The notes: a model not told the origin generated them from the sequence alone. A stretch of DNA of 64,000 nt from Prorocentrum cordatum (GCA_963575745.1 CAUYUJ010005047.1:212921-276920), one strand, 5' to 3'; shown: positions 1 to 10,571, counted from the first letter of the stretch. Translations and numbers: made by a program.

Positions 1-212
1 CCGGCGTTCCTCTAGCCCCACCAGACAATGTTCTAAGAACCTCTTGTGGTTCCCACGAGATGTTCTGAGACCATTTCTGGCGGAGGCTGTCTTGTTTCAT
101 CACACCGGGCTACTGTTCTAAGAACATGGTTGTTGTTCTTAGAACATTTTTGGTTCTAAGAACATGTCGTGCTAGGACTGTAGGAATGCCGGGGCGGTCG
201 GTCCCTGCTCAA
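1..212 (+). repeat. Family O dispersed repeat, copy 1
   Basis: This stretch matches 28,992-29,187 in the same orientation over about 190 bp. Both copies hold several palindromic TTCTAAGAACA motifs and the shared segment TAGGAATGCCGGG followed by GGTCCCTGCTCAA. No clear terminal inverted repeat or target duplication is visible, so the class is unknown. Confidence 0.7.
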
Positions 213-541
213 TTCCAGGCAGGTCCCCGGGCCGTTGCGGGGCGCTCCGGGGCGGCCGTGGCTCGGTATCGTTTAACCAATCTTATGTCGGGCGTGCCCC
301 CCTACAGGGGGATTTTCGACGAAAAATAAAAACATACCCCAAAAATACCGCAAAAAGGCCAACAAATACTCAAAACATAGTCCCCAGACTATTTTTTGTA
401 TTTTTTTTGTGATTCATTTTGTATTTTTTTTATTTTTCGTCGAAAATCCGGGGACAGGCCCGACTTAAGCCTTCCAGGCAGGTCCCCGGGCCGTTGCGGG
501 GCGCTCCGGGGCGGCCTTGGCTCGGTATCGTTTAACCAATC
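213..541 (+). repeat. 70-bp direct repeats flanking element D1
   Basis: Positions 213-282 and 472-541 are the same 70 bases (from TTCCAGGCAGG to AACCAATC) with about one mismatch. They sit on either side of the inverted-repeat element at 287-464. This is far longer than a normal target duplication, so the locus may be a tandem duplication into which the element went. Confidence 0.8.
287..464 (+). mobile_element. Family D TTAA-type MITE, copy 1
   Basis: Inverted ends run GTCGGGCGTGCCCCCC and ATTTTCGACGAAAA on the left, mirrored on the right by TTTTCGTCGAAAATCC and ending GGCCCGAC. It is flanked by TTAT on the left and TTAA on the right. TTAA targets and short inverted ends are typical of piggyBac-type elements; no transposase is present. 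The second copy is at 11,495-11,680. Confidence 0.75.
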
Positions 542-709
542 CCCATCCCCAGCCCCATCTCCTTCGAGACCCCCACCAAAGTAGCACCCCGAGTGGGGAT
601 ACGCCCCTCGAAGCCCGACGGGGACGACCCGCATCCCGATCCAGGGGGGCAAATCGGCCAGTGGGGCCCAGGCCACGCCGCTGCGGATGGGGATCGGTTA
701 AACGATACT
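524..709. mobile_element. Family E foldback element
   Basis: The left arm GGTATCGTTTAACCAATCCC and the right arm GGGGATCGGTTAAACGATAC are inverted copies about 20 bp long, with about 140 bp between them. A one-sided relic (GGGGATCGTTGAAACGATAC) lies at 869-888 next to a D-like end (TCGTCGAAAAT). No target duplication could be assigned. Confidence 0.6.
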
Positions 710-1102
710 TACTCAGCGCGGGGCGGCCGCGCGCAGAGGGGGGTGCAGTTGAGTCGGGCCTGTCCCTCTAAGGAGGACTGTTCAAAGATAGTCAAACAAA
801 TATGTTGGACCAGTTGGGAGTAGTGTTTTCGACGGGTTCTTTTGTTCTTCGTCGAAAATACGTCTGTAGGGGATCGTTGAAACGATACTCATGTCATTGG
901 CACAGAGCCTTCTCCGTGTCGTCTCGCGTGGCGGTGTCCCGCAGGGGCGCCGCGACGGCCCGTCTGGTTTGACGATCTTTTTTATCCGTAAGGGCTTCGC
1001 CCCATGCCGCCGGCCCCCTGCCTCGGATAATGAGAGATGCACAAGCTAAATCATGAGGTCTGGGCGCCGCCGTGAAGCAGTGTCGGGACCTCTTTGTTTT
1101 TC

Positions 1103-1655
1103 GACCCTGACCCTACGGATCTGCGTGAGGGATGCCACCGAGTTTCAGCAATGTAGCAAATTCCACTGTTTTCGGGCCCTGACCCCGCCGATCTGCGTGA
1201 GGGTGCCACCGAATTTCAGAAATGTGGCAAATCAAGTGTTGTTTTTGGACCCTGACCCCGCCGATATGCGTGAGGGGTGCCAGCGAATTTCAGACATGTG
1301 GCAAATCCTGTGTTGTTTTTGGACCCTGACCCCGCCGATCTGCGTGAGGGGTGCCAGCGAATTTCAGACATGTGGCAAATCCTATGTGTTTTTGCATCCT
1401 GACCCCGCCGATCTGCGTGAGGTTTGCCAGCGAATTTCAGAAATGTAGCAAATCCCATATGTTCTTGAACCCTGACCCCGCCGATCTGCGTGAGGGGTGC
1501 CACCGAATTTCAGAAATGTGGCAAATCCCTTGTGTTTTTGGACCCTGACCCCGCCGATCTGCGTGAGGGGTGCCACCGAATTCCAGAAATGTGGCAAATC
1601 CTGTGTGTTTTTGGACCCTGACCGCGCCGATCTGCATGAGGGGTGTCAATTTTTA
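1103..1655 (+). repeat. 73-bp tandem satellite, about 8 units
   Basis: The anchor GACCCTGACCCCGCCGATCT recurs at about 1103, 1175, 1248, 1322, 1395, 1468, 1541 and 1614, a period of 72-74 bp. Units differ by scattered substitutions. 73 is not a multiple of three, so the open frames on both strands here are rotations of the satellite and not a protein. Confidence 0.9.
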
Positions 1656-2139
1656 CCCACCCCAGCAATTCAGAGCACACGCTCAGGGCGTGCTCAACCT
1701 GCCCGTTTGGGCCTCCAACAGGGAACAGTACGCAGCAAGAAGCAGAACTGTAACAGTGGAAGCTGGAAGCTGCAACTGGTACAGGAAAATGCGAACCTTT
1801 GGCCTGCGCCTGCTGGGCCCGCCCTACCTGCCCGTTATGAGGGTTTGCCGCCCGACCCGCCCTTTCGGGTCCGACGGGTCGATTGACTGAAAGACACGCT
1901 GTCCGTCTTTTGATGTCCCGCTCGTCCGACAGGCCTGTCAGGATCCGCCCGTCCGACCCTCTTTGCATTGATTACCCTGTTGGGGTTCACCCATGAGTTG
2001 GCATGAACACACGAAGCCCACTGAAGGTGATGCGTTCGTAAACGAAAAGGGCGGGAGTCAAGGGCTTGGGTTCTCGCTATCGATAGACACGCTGCCCAGA
2101 CCCCCTCGAGCAATTGAGAAGATCATGACGGGAGGTTTT

Positions 2140-2370
2140 TCGCACCTTTCGGAGGAGGAGGAGGAGGAGGAGGAGGGAGGAGGAGGAGGAGGAGGACGAG
2201 GAGGAGGAGGCGGAGGACGAGGAGGAGGAGGGAGGAGGAGGATAGGAGGAGGAGGGAGAGGACGAGGAGGAGGAGGAGGGAGGAGGAGGATAGGAGGAGG
2301 AGGAGGAGGAGGAGGAGGAAGGAGGAGGGAGGAGGAGGAGAGGAGGAGGAGGAGGAGGGAGGGGGGGCAA
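2140..2370. repeat. (GGA)n purine tract
   Basis: Nearly pure G/A with GGA/GAG units and occasional C or T interruptions (two 28-bp-like blocks with AGGATAGGAGG). Poly-Gly, poly-Arg and poly-Ser open frames here are artefacts. Confidence 0.95.
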
Positions 2371-2551
2371 TGACTAGCAACCAGTTATCAAAGGAGGAGC
2401 AGGGGGAGGAAGGCAGGGAGGGCCTCCCCCGCCCTCTCTGACCTGAGAGTCAAGCGGGCAGCGAATGAGCACGTGGGCCTGGCTAGAGGGCAATTTCCCT
2501 GCCGAGGGGGGATCTCCCAAAATAGTAAAAAAAACATAGTCTGGGGACGAT

Positions 2552-2552
<1 letters not shown>

Positions 2553-2602
<50 letters not shown>
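2553..2602. repeat. Poly-T run of about 50
   Basis: An uninterrupted T run follows ATAGTCTGGGGACGATG, which resembles the middle of family D (ATAGTCCCCAGACTAT). It may be an expanded D relic, or a reverse-strand poly-A of a retroposed copy; nothing upstream decides this. Confidence 0.85.
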
Positions 2603-2603
<1 letters not shown>

Positions 2604-2836
2604 ATCATCTGGGGGTATGTTTGGGAATCTACGATACCTCCTACCCTGCCCCTGCACGAAATCAGAGCGGACCCGTGAACTCCGTGCGACCTACATTGCA
2701 TATAGTTCAGATGCAGTTCGTGACCAGAGAACAGGGAAGGTGAGAACACATGGTTCCTTTCCCTCGTATTCCTCTCTCCATCTCCGCGTGTTGTTGCTGA
2801 TTCTGACCTTAGTGGACGCTGTCATGACGAACAGGC

Positions 2837-2924
2837 ACGCGCGCGCGTGTGTGTCTGTGTGTGTGTGCGTGTGTGTGTGTGTGTGTGCTGTGTGTGTGTG
2901 TGTGTGCGTGTGTGTGTGTGTCTG

Positions 2925-2956
<32 letters not shown>

Positions 2957-3005
2957 CGTTTGCGCGTGCGTGTGCGTGTACGTGTGTGTTGTGTGTGTGT
3001 GTCTG
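2837..3005. repeat. (GT)n microsatellite
   Basis: A GT/TG dinucleotide tract with CG and CT interruptions. Open frames over it are low-complexity (poly-Cys/Val or poly-His/Thr). Confidence 0.95.
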
Positions 3006-3029
3006 TCGAGGATGCACTTTTTATGAGAC

Positions 3030-3260
3030 GATGTTTGCCTCTTGGGACCCTCGCAGCGGCCCTCTGGGAGCACTCTTGGGGCGTCTTGGGGGCCTCGTAG
3101 ACCATCATGAAGCCGTCCTGGACCGTCGCGGGATTATTCTGAGCAGTCTCGACGCTCTCTTGGATTGTTGCGACGCTCATTCAGCCAGCTTCAATGGCAT
3201 ATTTGGCATGTTGGAGGCCACGGAGTGCAGAGTTGGAGGCACTGGAGGCCCCAGGGGTGC
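3030..3260 (+). repeat. CTTGG-array (family U type), degenerate
   Basis: Degenerate units of the type CTTGGGGGCCTCGTAGACC and GGCATGTTGGAGGCCACGG. The same array type occurs at 19.8, 21, 46-47, 49, 51, 54 and 61 kb, always with CTTGG on the + strand. No ends can be seen for this copy. Confidence 0.65.
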
Positions 3261-3574
3261 GCGAGGGAGCTCGTACCCCCCCCCCTCTAACGCAATTTGG
3301 AGCTCTAGGGAAGGGGGGAAGGGGGAAGGGGACAACCAATCATATCACTCGCCTTTGCACCCACAACAAGCGGGGGTCGGCGGATTGAGGTTGCAATCCT
3401 TGAGAGGTCAAGTTCGGCGTCGACGCCATTCATTCCCATCGACGCCAGTATTTCTTGGGTCCACTCCGGCCTGATCGTGCTCAAGCCAGTCGAAGCCCAT
3501 TCAGTATGGGCTTATTCGGGCACAGCCTAGCCTCAGAGCCCCCCAGTCGGCGGTAACAGCCTTCCATCGGGCGA

Positions 3575-3735
3575 AGAGAACTATGCACATGCGCCGGTTC
3601 TGGCAAGGCCCATCCTCGACCCAGGATCGGTGCAGATGCCTTCCTGGCCAGGGCAGGAGGGCGTGTGCACGGATCCTGGGCTTGGGAGGGGCCTGGCCAG
3701 AATCGGTGCATGTGCCTAGTTTTTCTTCCTCTTAT
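3575..3735. mobile_element. Family T foldback element
   Basis: The left arm (AACTATGCACATGCGCCGGT, then TCTGGCAAGGCCC and CCCAGGATCGGTGCA) is mirrored by the right arm (TGCACGGATCCTGGGC, GGGCCTGGCCAGAATCGGTG, CATGTGCCTAGTT). The arms are roughly 60 bp with mismatches. No other copy is seen in the window. Confidence 0.6.
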
Positions 3736-3777
3736 TCAATCGTTCCCACAGCTGCCTCCAGACCTCGTCCTCCTGAG

Positions 3778-3945
3778 AAGGAGGAGGAGGAGGAGGAGGA
3801 GGAGGAGGAGGAGGGTGAAGGGAGGTGGGAGGAGGGAGGAGGGAGGAGGGAGGAGGGAGGAGGGAGGGAGGGGGGAGGGGGGGGCAAGGGAGGGAGAGGG
3901 AGGGAGCGAGGAGGGAGGAGGGAGGAGGGAGGAGGCCCCCCCTTC
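3778..3945. repeat. (GGA)n / (GGGA)n purine tract
   Basis: A purine-only tract built of GGA and GGAGG units. It is continuous with GC-rich unique DNA to 4,150 that holds no recognisable gene. Confidence 0.95.
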
Positions 3946-4150
3946 CCTCCGCGGCGAGACGCGGCCACGGCCTCCTCCCTCCCCGGCGCTCGCCTCCGCG
4001 GGGCGCCCGCTGGCTCGTTTAGCCTGGGGGCGCGCCGGAGCTCCCACCGAGGTGGGGGCGCGCGGGGGAAAAAGGGTCTTGCCCGGGCCAGGAGCAGCGG
4101 CAGCGGCGGCGGCTTCCTCTCTTGTCCTCGTCCTCCTCCTATTTCCACCA

Positions 4151-4306
4151 GGGGGCCCGCATGCGAACCCTACCCCTACCCCCTTCCACGATTTCTGAGG
4201 GGAGGGTGGGGTGCACTTCGTTCGGGAGCTCCTGGGCGAAGTGAAGCCCACCCTCCCCCTCAGAAATCGTGGGGGGGTGTAGGGGTGGGCTTCGCGTGTG
4301 GCCCCC
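4151..4306. mobile_element. Family N near-perfect 156-bp hairpin
   Basis: The left arm starts GGGGGCCCGCATGCGAACCC and continues to CACGATTTCTGAGGGGAGGG. The right arm mirrors it (CCCTCAGAAATCGTGGGGG, ending TGTGGCCCCC), with arms of about 55 bp. Even the centre folds (ACTTCG and CGAAGT around GGAGCTCC), so the whole unit is one hairpin. This is a MITE-like foldback; no target duplication was identified. Confidence 0.75.
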
Positions 4307-4559
4307 AATGCACACCCTCCAGTCCTGCAGCCTCTGCCGCCTCCACGCCTCCTCGGCGTGCTCGGCCTCGGCTCTCGGCGTGGGCGCGCCGCGGGGGGTC
4401 CTCGTCGCAGCTGGAGATCCCGTGTCGGATCGTCCCCGGCCGCATCTCGAGCGTGGGCATCGCGTGGTGGTGTTCTTCTTCATCTCGGCTCCTGGGGGCT
4501 CTTTCTGGAACCCAGCCCCAGGGCAACCAACAATGGATCTGGGATGGACATCACATTGC

Positions 4560-4820
4560 CCTTTCGGGGCCTCAGAGATGGGGGTCAGTGCAAACGGGGG
4601 TCAGCCAGGGCACCGGATCTTGCAGGATCCTGCGAAGACCCCCTCTGGCTGACCCGGGTTAGCGAGCCGCTCGTGACCGCGAGGCGGCCGCGCATATTGG
4701 TTGACCCGGGTTTGAAAAGACCTGCGCTGCAGTTTTTGTTGTCCTGCATTTCAGTTTTTGGGTTTCCTGCTGACCCGGATCTGGATTGGATTGACCCGGG
4801 TCAGAAGATCCCCGACCCTT
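4560..4820 (+). repeat. Family M dispersed repeat, copy 1
   Basis: About 255 bp containing GGGGGTCAGTGCAAACGGGG, TGCAGGATCCTGCGAAGACC and CTGACCCGGGTTAGCGAGCC, ending GACCCGGGTCAGAAGATCCC. The reverse complement occurs at 28,134-28,400, and a related + copy at 28,480-28,760. It is rich in short palindromes (GACCCGGGTC, AGGATCCT). Confidence 0.8.
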
Positions 4821-5666
4821 GGAGAAGCAGTGCCGAGATTTGGGGGGCCGCGGATTGAGAAGACACCTCTCGTCGGAGGTGGGGCGCTTGTTGTCCTGGC
4901 GCTCACGATCCCATCATTGGTTGCGGCGTGTTTAGCCCCCCAGAGGTCACTCCACGGACAGACTGACCACGGGCAGTCTGGCCACGGGCAGACTGGCTTC
5001 CCGAGAATTGTCAGGGCGGCGTCTGGGATGAGGCCCGGGCTAGCTTCGTCTGCGTTCTGGCCAGGATGGGGGATTCGCGGGATGGCATGGACCAGGTCGA
5101 GCGAAACGGTGCTCTGGTGATTTCGTGGATCGTTTTCATTCTGAGTTCGTTTCGCGGCAAAAGCAGAACGAAGGCAGAGCTAAGAGCAGCACCACATCAA
5201 GACGAAAAACGAAAGACCGCGTGCAGCGAGGGACCTCGAGGCTGGCCGCCGCTGTCGCACGACACACTCCGGGCAGAGCAGCCAGCCCTGCAGCTCATGC
5301 CACCGCTGCGCGCCGCTCCCGCGGGCGCCCGTGCTTCGCACCCGTCCTGCTCTGGCGCGGGCCAGTCACCGGGCCGCGACGACCTTTGGCATGCCGACCA
5401 GATCGCGCGAGTTCATGGCGATTCGCCCCTGGCAGCTCCCCACAGCCACCCTCGCAGTCGCCCGTGCATCTCGAGGGGTACCCCCTGCGTCCCAGGACCT
5501 TCCTCCACCTGTCTCCCCAGCTCGTCACTCGTCGTTCTTGTTCGCCGGTTTCTGTCTTCTCTTCGCAGCCCGCCGCTCGTGCATGCTGGCTCCATGAGAG
5601 CTTGCCGCCAGCTGGAAGCAGCACGCCGACCCGCTTGCTGCAATTGTAACGGCGCGCGCGCAACAC

Positions 5667-5829
5667 TCAGGAGGGGAAAAAACGCACAGACACAATTAAT
5701 CGTCGATTTCTCAAAAAATATGGGAACATATGGGAAGTGGTGGGGAAGACAAAAACCAATAACATATAGGAAAATATGGGAAATCTGTTTATTGGTGTGT
5801 ATTTCTTCGTGTGCCCTGGGGCCCCTTCA
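5667..5829 (+). mobile_element. Family A element, copy 1
   Basis: It runs from TCAGGAGGGGAAAAAACGC to GGGGCCCCTTCA and is flanked on both sides by AACAC (5,662-5,666 and 5,830-5,834). The interior has the family features: CAGACACAAT, ATCGTCGATT, repeated AATATGGGAA, and a T/G-rich right third. Non-autonomous, about 163 bp. Confidence 0.8.
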
Positions 5830-5936
5830 AACACATCGCACAGATGGGACACCCCGCCGTGAGAACGCCATGGCACCTGGCCATCGCGCTGTAGGCCGCC
5901 CACTGCGAGTTGGGCTCCACTCTTCAATCCTTCTCC

Positions 5937-6025
5937 TGGCATCGCTCGAGCGTATGCATGTTTCCTTCGGCGAGGGCCATCGAGGAACATCCTTGACCAT
6001 TTGGCGAAAATTAGCCTGGCGAAGG
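5937..6025 (+). mobile_element. Family J element, right-truncated
   Basis: It begins CTGGCATCGCTCGAGCGTAT and keeps TTCCTTCGGCGAGGGCCATC and CATTTGGCGAAAA. It then loses the family J right half and runs into the 77-bp satellite region. Confidence 0.7.
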
Positions 6026-6052
6026 ACCCAACCATCTGCAGTTGTGGGTATC

Positions 6053-7206
6053 GCATTCGGGGGAGCCCCGTATGGGGCCACGAAACGCTGTACTGGGTGG
6101 GGGGGGACGCATGCGAACTGCGCCACTGGGACCTTCGGTGGAGCTCCCTATGGGGCCACGAAACGCTGCCCTGGGTGGGGGGAACGCATGCGAACTGCGC
6201 CACTGGGGCCTTCGGTGGAGCTCCCTATGGGGCCACGAAACGCAGCCCTGGGTGAGGGAACCGCATGCGGGCTGTGCCACTGGGACCTTCGGTGGAGCTC
6301 CCTATGGGGCTACGAGACGCTGCCCTGGGTGGGGGAACCGCATGCGGGCTGTGCCACTGGGACCTTCGGTGGAGCTCCCTATGGGGCCAGGGGGAACCGC
6401 ATGCGGGCTGTGCCACTGGACCTTCGGTGGAGCTCCCTATGGGGGTACGAAACGCTGCCCTGGACGGGGGAACCGCATGCGGGCTGTGCCACTGGGACCT
6501 TCGGTGGAGCTCCCTATGGGGCCACGGAGCGCTGCCCTGGGTAGGGGAACCGCATGCGGGCTGTGCCACTGGGACCTTCGGTGGAGCTCCCTATGGGGCT
6601 ACGAGACGCTGCCCTGGGTGGGGGAACCGCATGCGGGCTGTGCCACTGGGACCTTCGGTGGAGCTCCCTATGGGGCCAGGGGGAACCGCATGCGGGCTGT
6701 GCCACTGGAACCTTCGGTGGAGCTCCATATGGGGGTACGAAACGCTGCCCTGGACGGGGGAACCGCATGCGGGCTGTGCCACTGGGACCTTCGGTGGAGC
6801 TCCCTATGGGGCCACGGAGCGCAGCCCTGGGTAGGGGAACCGCATGCGGGCTGTGCCACTGGGACCTTCGGTGGAGCCCCCTATGGGGCTACGAGACGCT
6901 GCCCTGGGTGGGGGAACCGCATGCGGGCTGTGCCACTGGGACCTTCGGTGGAGCTCCCTATGGGGCCAGGGAACGCAGCCCTGGGTGAGGGAACCGCATG
7001 CGGGCTGTGCCACTGGGACCTTCGGTGGAGCTCCCTATGGGGCTACGAGACGCTGCCCTGGGTGGGGGAACCGCATGCGGGCTGTGCCACTGGGACCTTC
7101 GGTGGAGCTCCCTATGGGGCTACGAAACGCTGCCCTGGGTGGGGGAACCGCATGTGGGCTGTGCCACTGGGACCTTCGGTGGAGCTCCCTATGGGGCTAC
7201 GAAACG
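6053..7206 (+). repeat. 77-bp tandem satellite, 15 units
   Basis: The anchor CTTCGGTGGAGCTCCCTATG recurs at about 6134, 6211, 6288, 6365, 6421, 6498, 6575, 6652, 6713, 6789, 6866, 6943, 7020, 7097 and 7174. The usual period is 77 bp, with deleted units of about 56-61 bp. Deletions recur in the same place (the AACGCTGCCCTGGG part), so a higher-order unit was itself duplicated. The long open frames here rotate with the period and are not genes. Confidence 0.93.
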
Positions 7207-7343
7207 TGTGAGGGGTGTGCCGAGAGCAGAGGCAAGGAGGGGGAGGAGGGAGGTGGGCGAGGAGGGGGAGGAGGAGGAGAGGAGGTGGGACGCGGGGCGC
7301 TGTCTCTTCAAAACGAGGACCCAACACCACAGGATGGTTGGGA

Positions 7344-7402
7344 AACACACGCACGAAACCCCAAAAAACACAAAAAAATGGACGTCCGAGCGATGGCCAG
7401 TT
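7344..7402 (+). mobile_element. Family J element, right half only
   Basis: ACGCACGAAACCCCAAAAAA through ATGGACGTCCGAGCGATGGC equals the right end of intact J copies. It follows a GGA tract (7,240-7,290) and the phrase GAGGACCCAACACCACAGGA, which recurs in variant form near 54,130 and, inverted, near 30,620. Confidence 0.65.
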
Positions 7403-7675
7403 CTCGCTCTGGCTCTCTCTCGCTCTCCATTCGAAAGGCCTCTCCGCGCGAAGCGGTCGGGTACGTCGACCCGTGCGTTCTTCGCAGCCCGGTGCTGACG
7501 AACAGGTGGACAGGTCGCAGCAGCAGGAGAATGGCCAGGGCGAGGTACAGGAAGAGGGGGCAGAGCCGCAGAAGGTCATCGGCGGAAGGAGCAGCAGGCA
7601 GGTGAAGAAGTCGATGACTCAGAAGATCATGACACGCCTTACAGGAAGGCCGAGCCCGAAGGTTGGCTGTCCTCG

Positions 7676-7850
7676 CAGGCTTGCCTAGGGATGACAGCGC
7701 CTTGCAGGTCCTGGCAACTCGCGAGCTTGTCGAGACTTTCGTCCAGGGAGCTCGGGCTGCCGAAGGCAACCTTGCCCCCCAGAGGCTCGCGCGAAACGAG
7801 AAACGTTCGTCTGCAAGTTCCCATCGGCCAGCACCCGCAAGTGCCAAGCA
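7676..7850 (+). CDS. Exon-like stretch, unknown product
   Basis: After TGTCCTCGCAG|G, which would serve as an acceptor, one + frame reads about 55 residues including LPRDDSALQVLATRELVE and NLAPQRLARNEK with no stop. The spacing of E-G...P..QRL is faintly like the middle of a ubiquitin fold, but identity is too low to claim it. No start, stop or donor is evident, and downstream it runs into a CCT microsatellite. It could be unique non-coding DNA. Confidence 0.2.
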
Positions 7851-7928
7851 ACCTCTAAAGGTTTTCAGTTTTGCCGCCCCCACCCCCTTGTTCCTCCGGG
7901 CGGGGAACAAAGTCGCCCCTCCTGCTGC

Positions 7929-8345
7929 TCCTGCTCCTCCTCCTCCTCCTCCTCCTCCTCCCCCAACCTCCTCCTCCTCCTCCTCCTCCTCCTCCTCTTC
8001 CTCCTCCTCCTCCTCATCCTCCTCTGCCCTCCTCCTCCTCCTCCTCCTCCTCCTCCTCCTCCTCCTCCTCCTCCTCCTCCTCCTCCTCCTCCTCCTCCTC
8101 TTGTGAAGACCTTGAGAGATCAAGTCCGTGTCCCGCCCGTTGACCCTACCTGTGCGATTCTGGCTAGACCCCGTTACTTGCGTAGCATGGCGGGGGCGCG
8201 CCATCCGAGCAACGTGAAGAGTCGTGTCTCTTCAGAAGAGGGTCCGCCACTTTTATTATGGGGCCATCTCCTCCTCCTCCTCCTCCTCCTCCTCCTCCTC
8301 CTCCTCCTCCTCCTCCTCCCTCTCCCTCTCCCCCTCCCCCACCGC
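7929..8345. repeat. (CCT)n tracts in two blocks
   Basis: Pyrimidine tracts at 7,929-8,101 and 8,266-8,345 are separated by about 160 bp of ordinary sequence. They are built of CCT/CTC units. Confidence 0.95.
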
Positions 8346-9265
8346 CTCCTCGTTTCCTACCCCCTCCTGCTGCTTCTCCTCCTCTCTAGAAGATGGTCCG
8401 CCAGCTCTCTCTAGAAGAGGGTTCGCTGCAGTGATGGTTGTGGGCCATGGGTTCACATCGTGGGCTGGCATTGTGGCTCCAGCTCTCGACGCAAGTTATC
8501 GATCGCAGAAGCTATGTGGCTATCCCATTGTGATGGCAGCCTTGATGTCAGGGCAACTGGATACTGTTGACGAGATGCGAGGGCCGCCTGGATGACCTGG
8601 GCACCTGTTCAACGTATCGTCCCGCATGCAGCAGCACTGAGAACAAGCAGGGGCGCGACATAAAGGCCGCGTACAGCGCCGTGTTCAGTTGTGAGAAGGT
8701 TGGGGAGCCAGGACGAATCACGAGCTAACGTTGCACGGTGCCCTTTCTGCCGCCAACTTGTCTATTGGCCATTGGTCACTCGTGTTGGCTGCCACTGTCT
8801 TCTGGTCAGTGTTCCGTCGTTTGTTTGAAGCGAGGGGAGGGAGAGCGTTACATGCGACCTTTCTCTACAGGTTGTGCCAGAATGGATGGCGGCCGCCATG
8901 GCTGTCGCGCCACCTGGCGGACCTGGTGCGCGGGGCCGCTGCCTTAGCGGTTGCCAGGTTTGTGGAAAATGGACGACTCGCCGCATCTTGCATCCACAGT
9001 CTGCGATGCCGAGTTTCTAATTGCGGTCCCGACCATGGTAGTTGTTGTTAGATGTTGTGGACATCCCAGTCCTGTAAAGACGCAGATGCTTGCATATGCA
9101 GGACCATAGCTTCTCAGGCGCTGAACAGTTCGGATTGAAGGAGGACGGTGCACGACACCGCCCGCACATTGGTGTGGAGGAAAACGATTCCAGTGGCTTC
9201 CGAATGATACTTCCAGGAATGAGCTTACAGGGAGCCTTCAGGCTACCAGAGGCCTATACGTGGGC
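8346..9265. other. Unique stretch, no gene recognised
   Basis: About 900 bp of mixed composition with no repeat match elsewhere in the window. Open frames of up to 106 codons overlap in several frames, and none shows a family motif or a convincing boundary. Confidence 0.6.
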
Positions 9266-9490
9266 TCCTCCTCCTCCTCGTCCTCCTCCTGCCTCTCCTC
9301 CTCCTCCTCCTCCTCCTCCTCCTCCTCCTCCTCCTCTCCTCCTCCTCCTCCTCCTCCTACCTGTCCTCCTCTCTCTCCTCCTCTCTGCTCCTCCCCTCCT
9401 CCTCCTCCCCCTCCCCTCCTCCTCCTCCTCCTCTCCTCCTTCTCCTCCTCCTCCTCCTCCCCCTCCTCCTCCTCCTCCCCCATCCTCCTC
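9266..9490. repeat. (CCT)n tract
   Basis: A pyrimidine-only tract of CCT/CTC units with CTGT and CCTAC interruptions. From 9,491 to 10,057 there is unique sequence in which I see no gene. Confidence 0.95.
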
Positions 9491-10057
9491 CATGATACCT
9501 GCGGGGTGCTTCCCAGCCGCTTCCATGGATTTTTTTTGGGGGGGCCCGTCTCCAGCTGCGCCTCGGGCGCTGCATGGAGCCCCCAGGGCAACTTTCATAG
9601 GATGCTTCCCGGGACCCACCGCGGCCTCCGCGGGTCGTCTGGGCGCCTCCAGGGTCCCTAGGAGTCTCCAGGACACTTCCAGGCCGCCAGGGGACCCAAA
9701 CCTCTTCTCTGTGGAGCTCCAGGTTCACAGTTTCTGACGGGTTCGTTTCCCGGCTGGTCTGCTGCTTTCTGCGCTTTCTTCGGAGCGGCGCGCGGTTGTC
9801 CTCAGCCTTCTCTTTTTCCTCGTCGTCCACAGTCGCCCTCTCCCCGGTCCCTTTCTCCACCTCCTCTTTGCCCGTTTCCCAGTTTCTGGAAAATTGAGTT
9901 ACGCCGCGCAACAAGTTGTGGGTTGGTGGTCGCGAATTGCCTAGATCACCACTCCATGCGATGGCAGATGCATGAGGATCAGGGCATCAACGAGATCGAA
10001 AGTCGCAAACCTTGGTGCGAAATGCAATGTAGGCCGTCATACAATCAACCCGCATAG

Positions 10058-10215
10058 TAAGAATGAGCAGCTGTCCAAGGTTTCCCCAGTATCCTTCCCC
10101 TTCGGCCCATCCTTGACCCCTTTCGCTGGCCGCGCCCCGCTCGCAGCGTGTCGACATGGCCTTCCACGGCCTTTGCATCCTCATCGTGCGTCCTTCTTAT
10201 ACGGGCTGACTGTGC
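10058..10215 (+). repeat. Family Y dispersed repeat, copy 1
   Basis: Homologous in the same orientation to 57,010-57,175. Shared pieces include GATGAGCAGCT (variant GAATGAGCAGCT), GCATCCTTCCCC (variant), GGCCGCGCCCCGCTCGC and GTGTCGACATGGCC. About 160 bp; ends and class unknown. Confidence 0.7.
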
Positions 10216-10245
10216 CTAGAGAAGCTTATCCCGTGGTGCCTTTCC

Positions 10246-10571
10246 ACCCCTCCTCCTCCTCCTCCTCCTCCTCCTCCTCCTCGTCCTCCTCCTCGGCCTC
10301 CTCGTCCTCTTCCTCCTCGTCTTCCTCCTCCTGTACCTAGAGTAGCTTATCCCGTGGTGCCTTTCAACCCCTCTTCTCCTCCTCCTCCTCCTCCTCCTCC
10401 TTCTGCTCCTCCTCCTCCTCCTACCTCTCCTCCTCCTCCTGCTCCTCCTATCCTCCTCCTCCTCCTCCTCCTCCTCCTCTCCTCCTCCTCCTCCTGCTCC
10501 TTCCCCTCCTCCCCCCTCCTCCTCCTCCTCCTCCTCCTCCTCCTCCTCCTCCTCCTCCTCCTCCTCCTCCG
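10246..10571. repeat. (CCT)n tracts in two blocks
   Basis: CCT/TCC tracts at 10,246-10,335 and 10,370-10,571. A short phrase, AGCTTATCCCGTGGTGCCTT, precedes each block (10,221 and 10,343), so the block and its left flank were duplicated. Confidence 0.93.

Noticed and set aside
1103-1655. CRISPR array
   Set aside because: The repeated unit is 73 bp with no distinct constant repeat plus variable spacer; it is an ordinary satellite. The same holds for the 46-, 54- and 77-bp arrays.
2553-2602. Poly-A tail of a reverse-strand retrocopy
   Set aside because: No coding-like text, leader or target duplication was found around it; it may be a slipped A/T run of a family D relic.
5066-7605. Long + strand open frames (up to 492 codons) around 5-7.6 kb
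   Set aside because: They run through family A, family J and the 77-bp satellite; the same text recurs in rotating frames because 77 is not a multiple of three.
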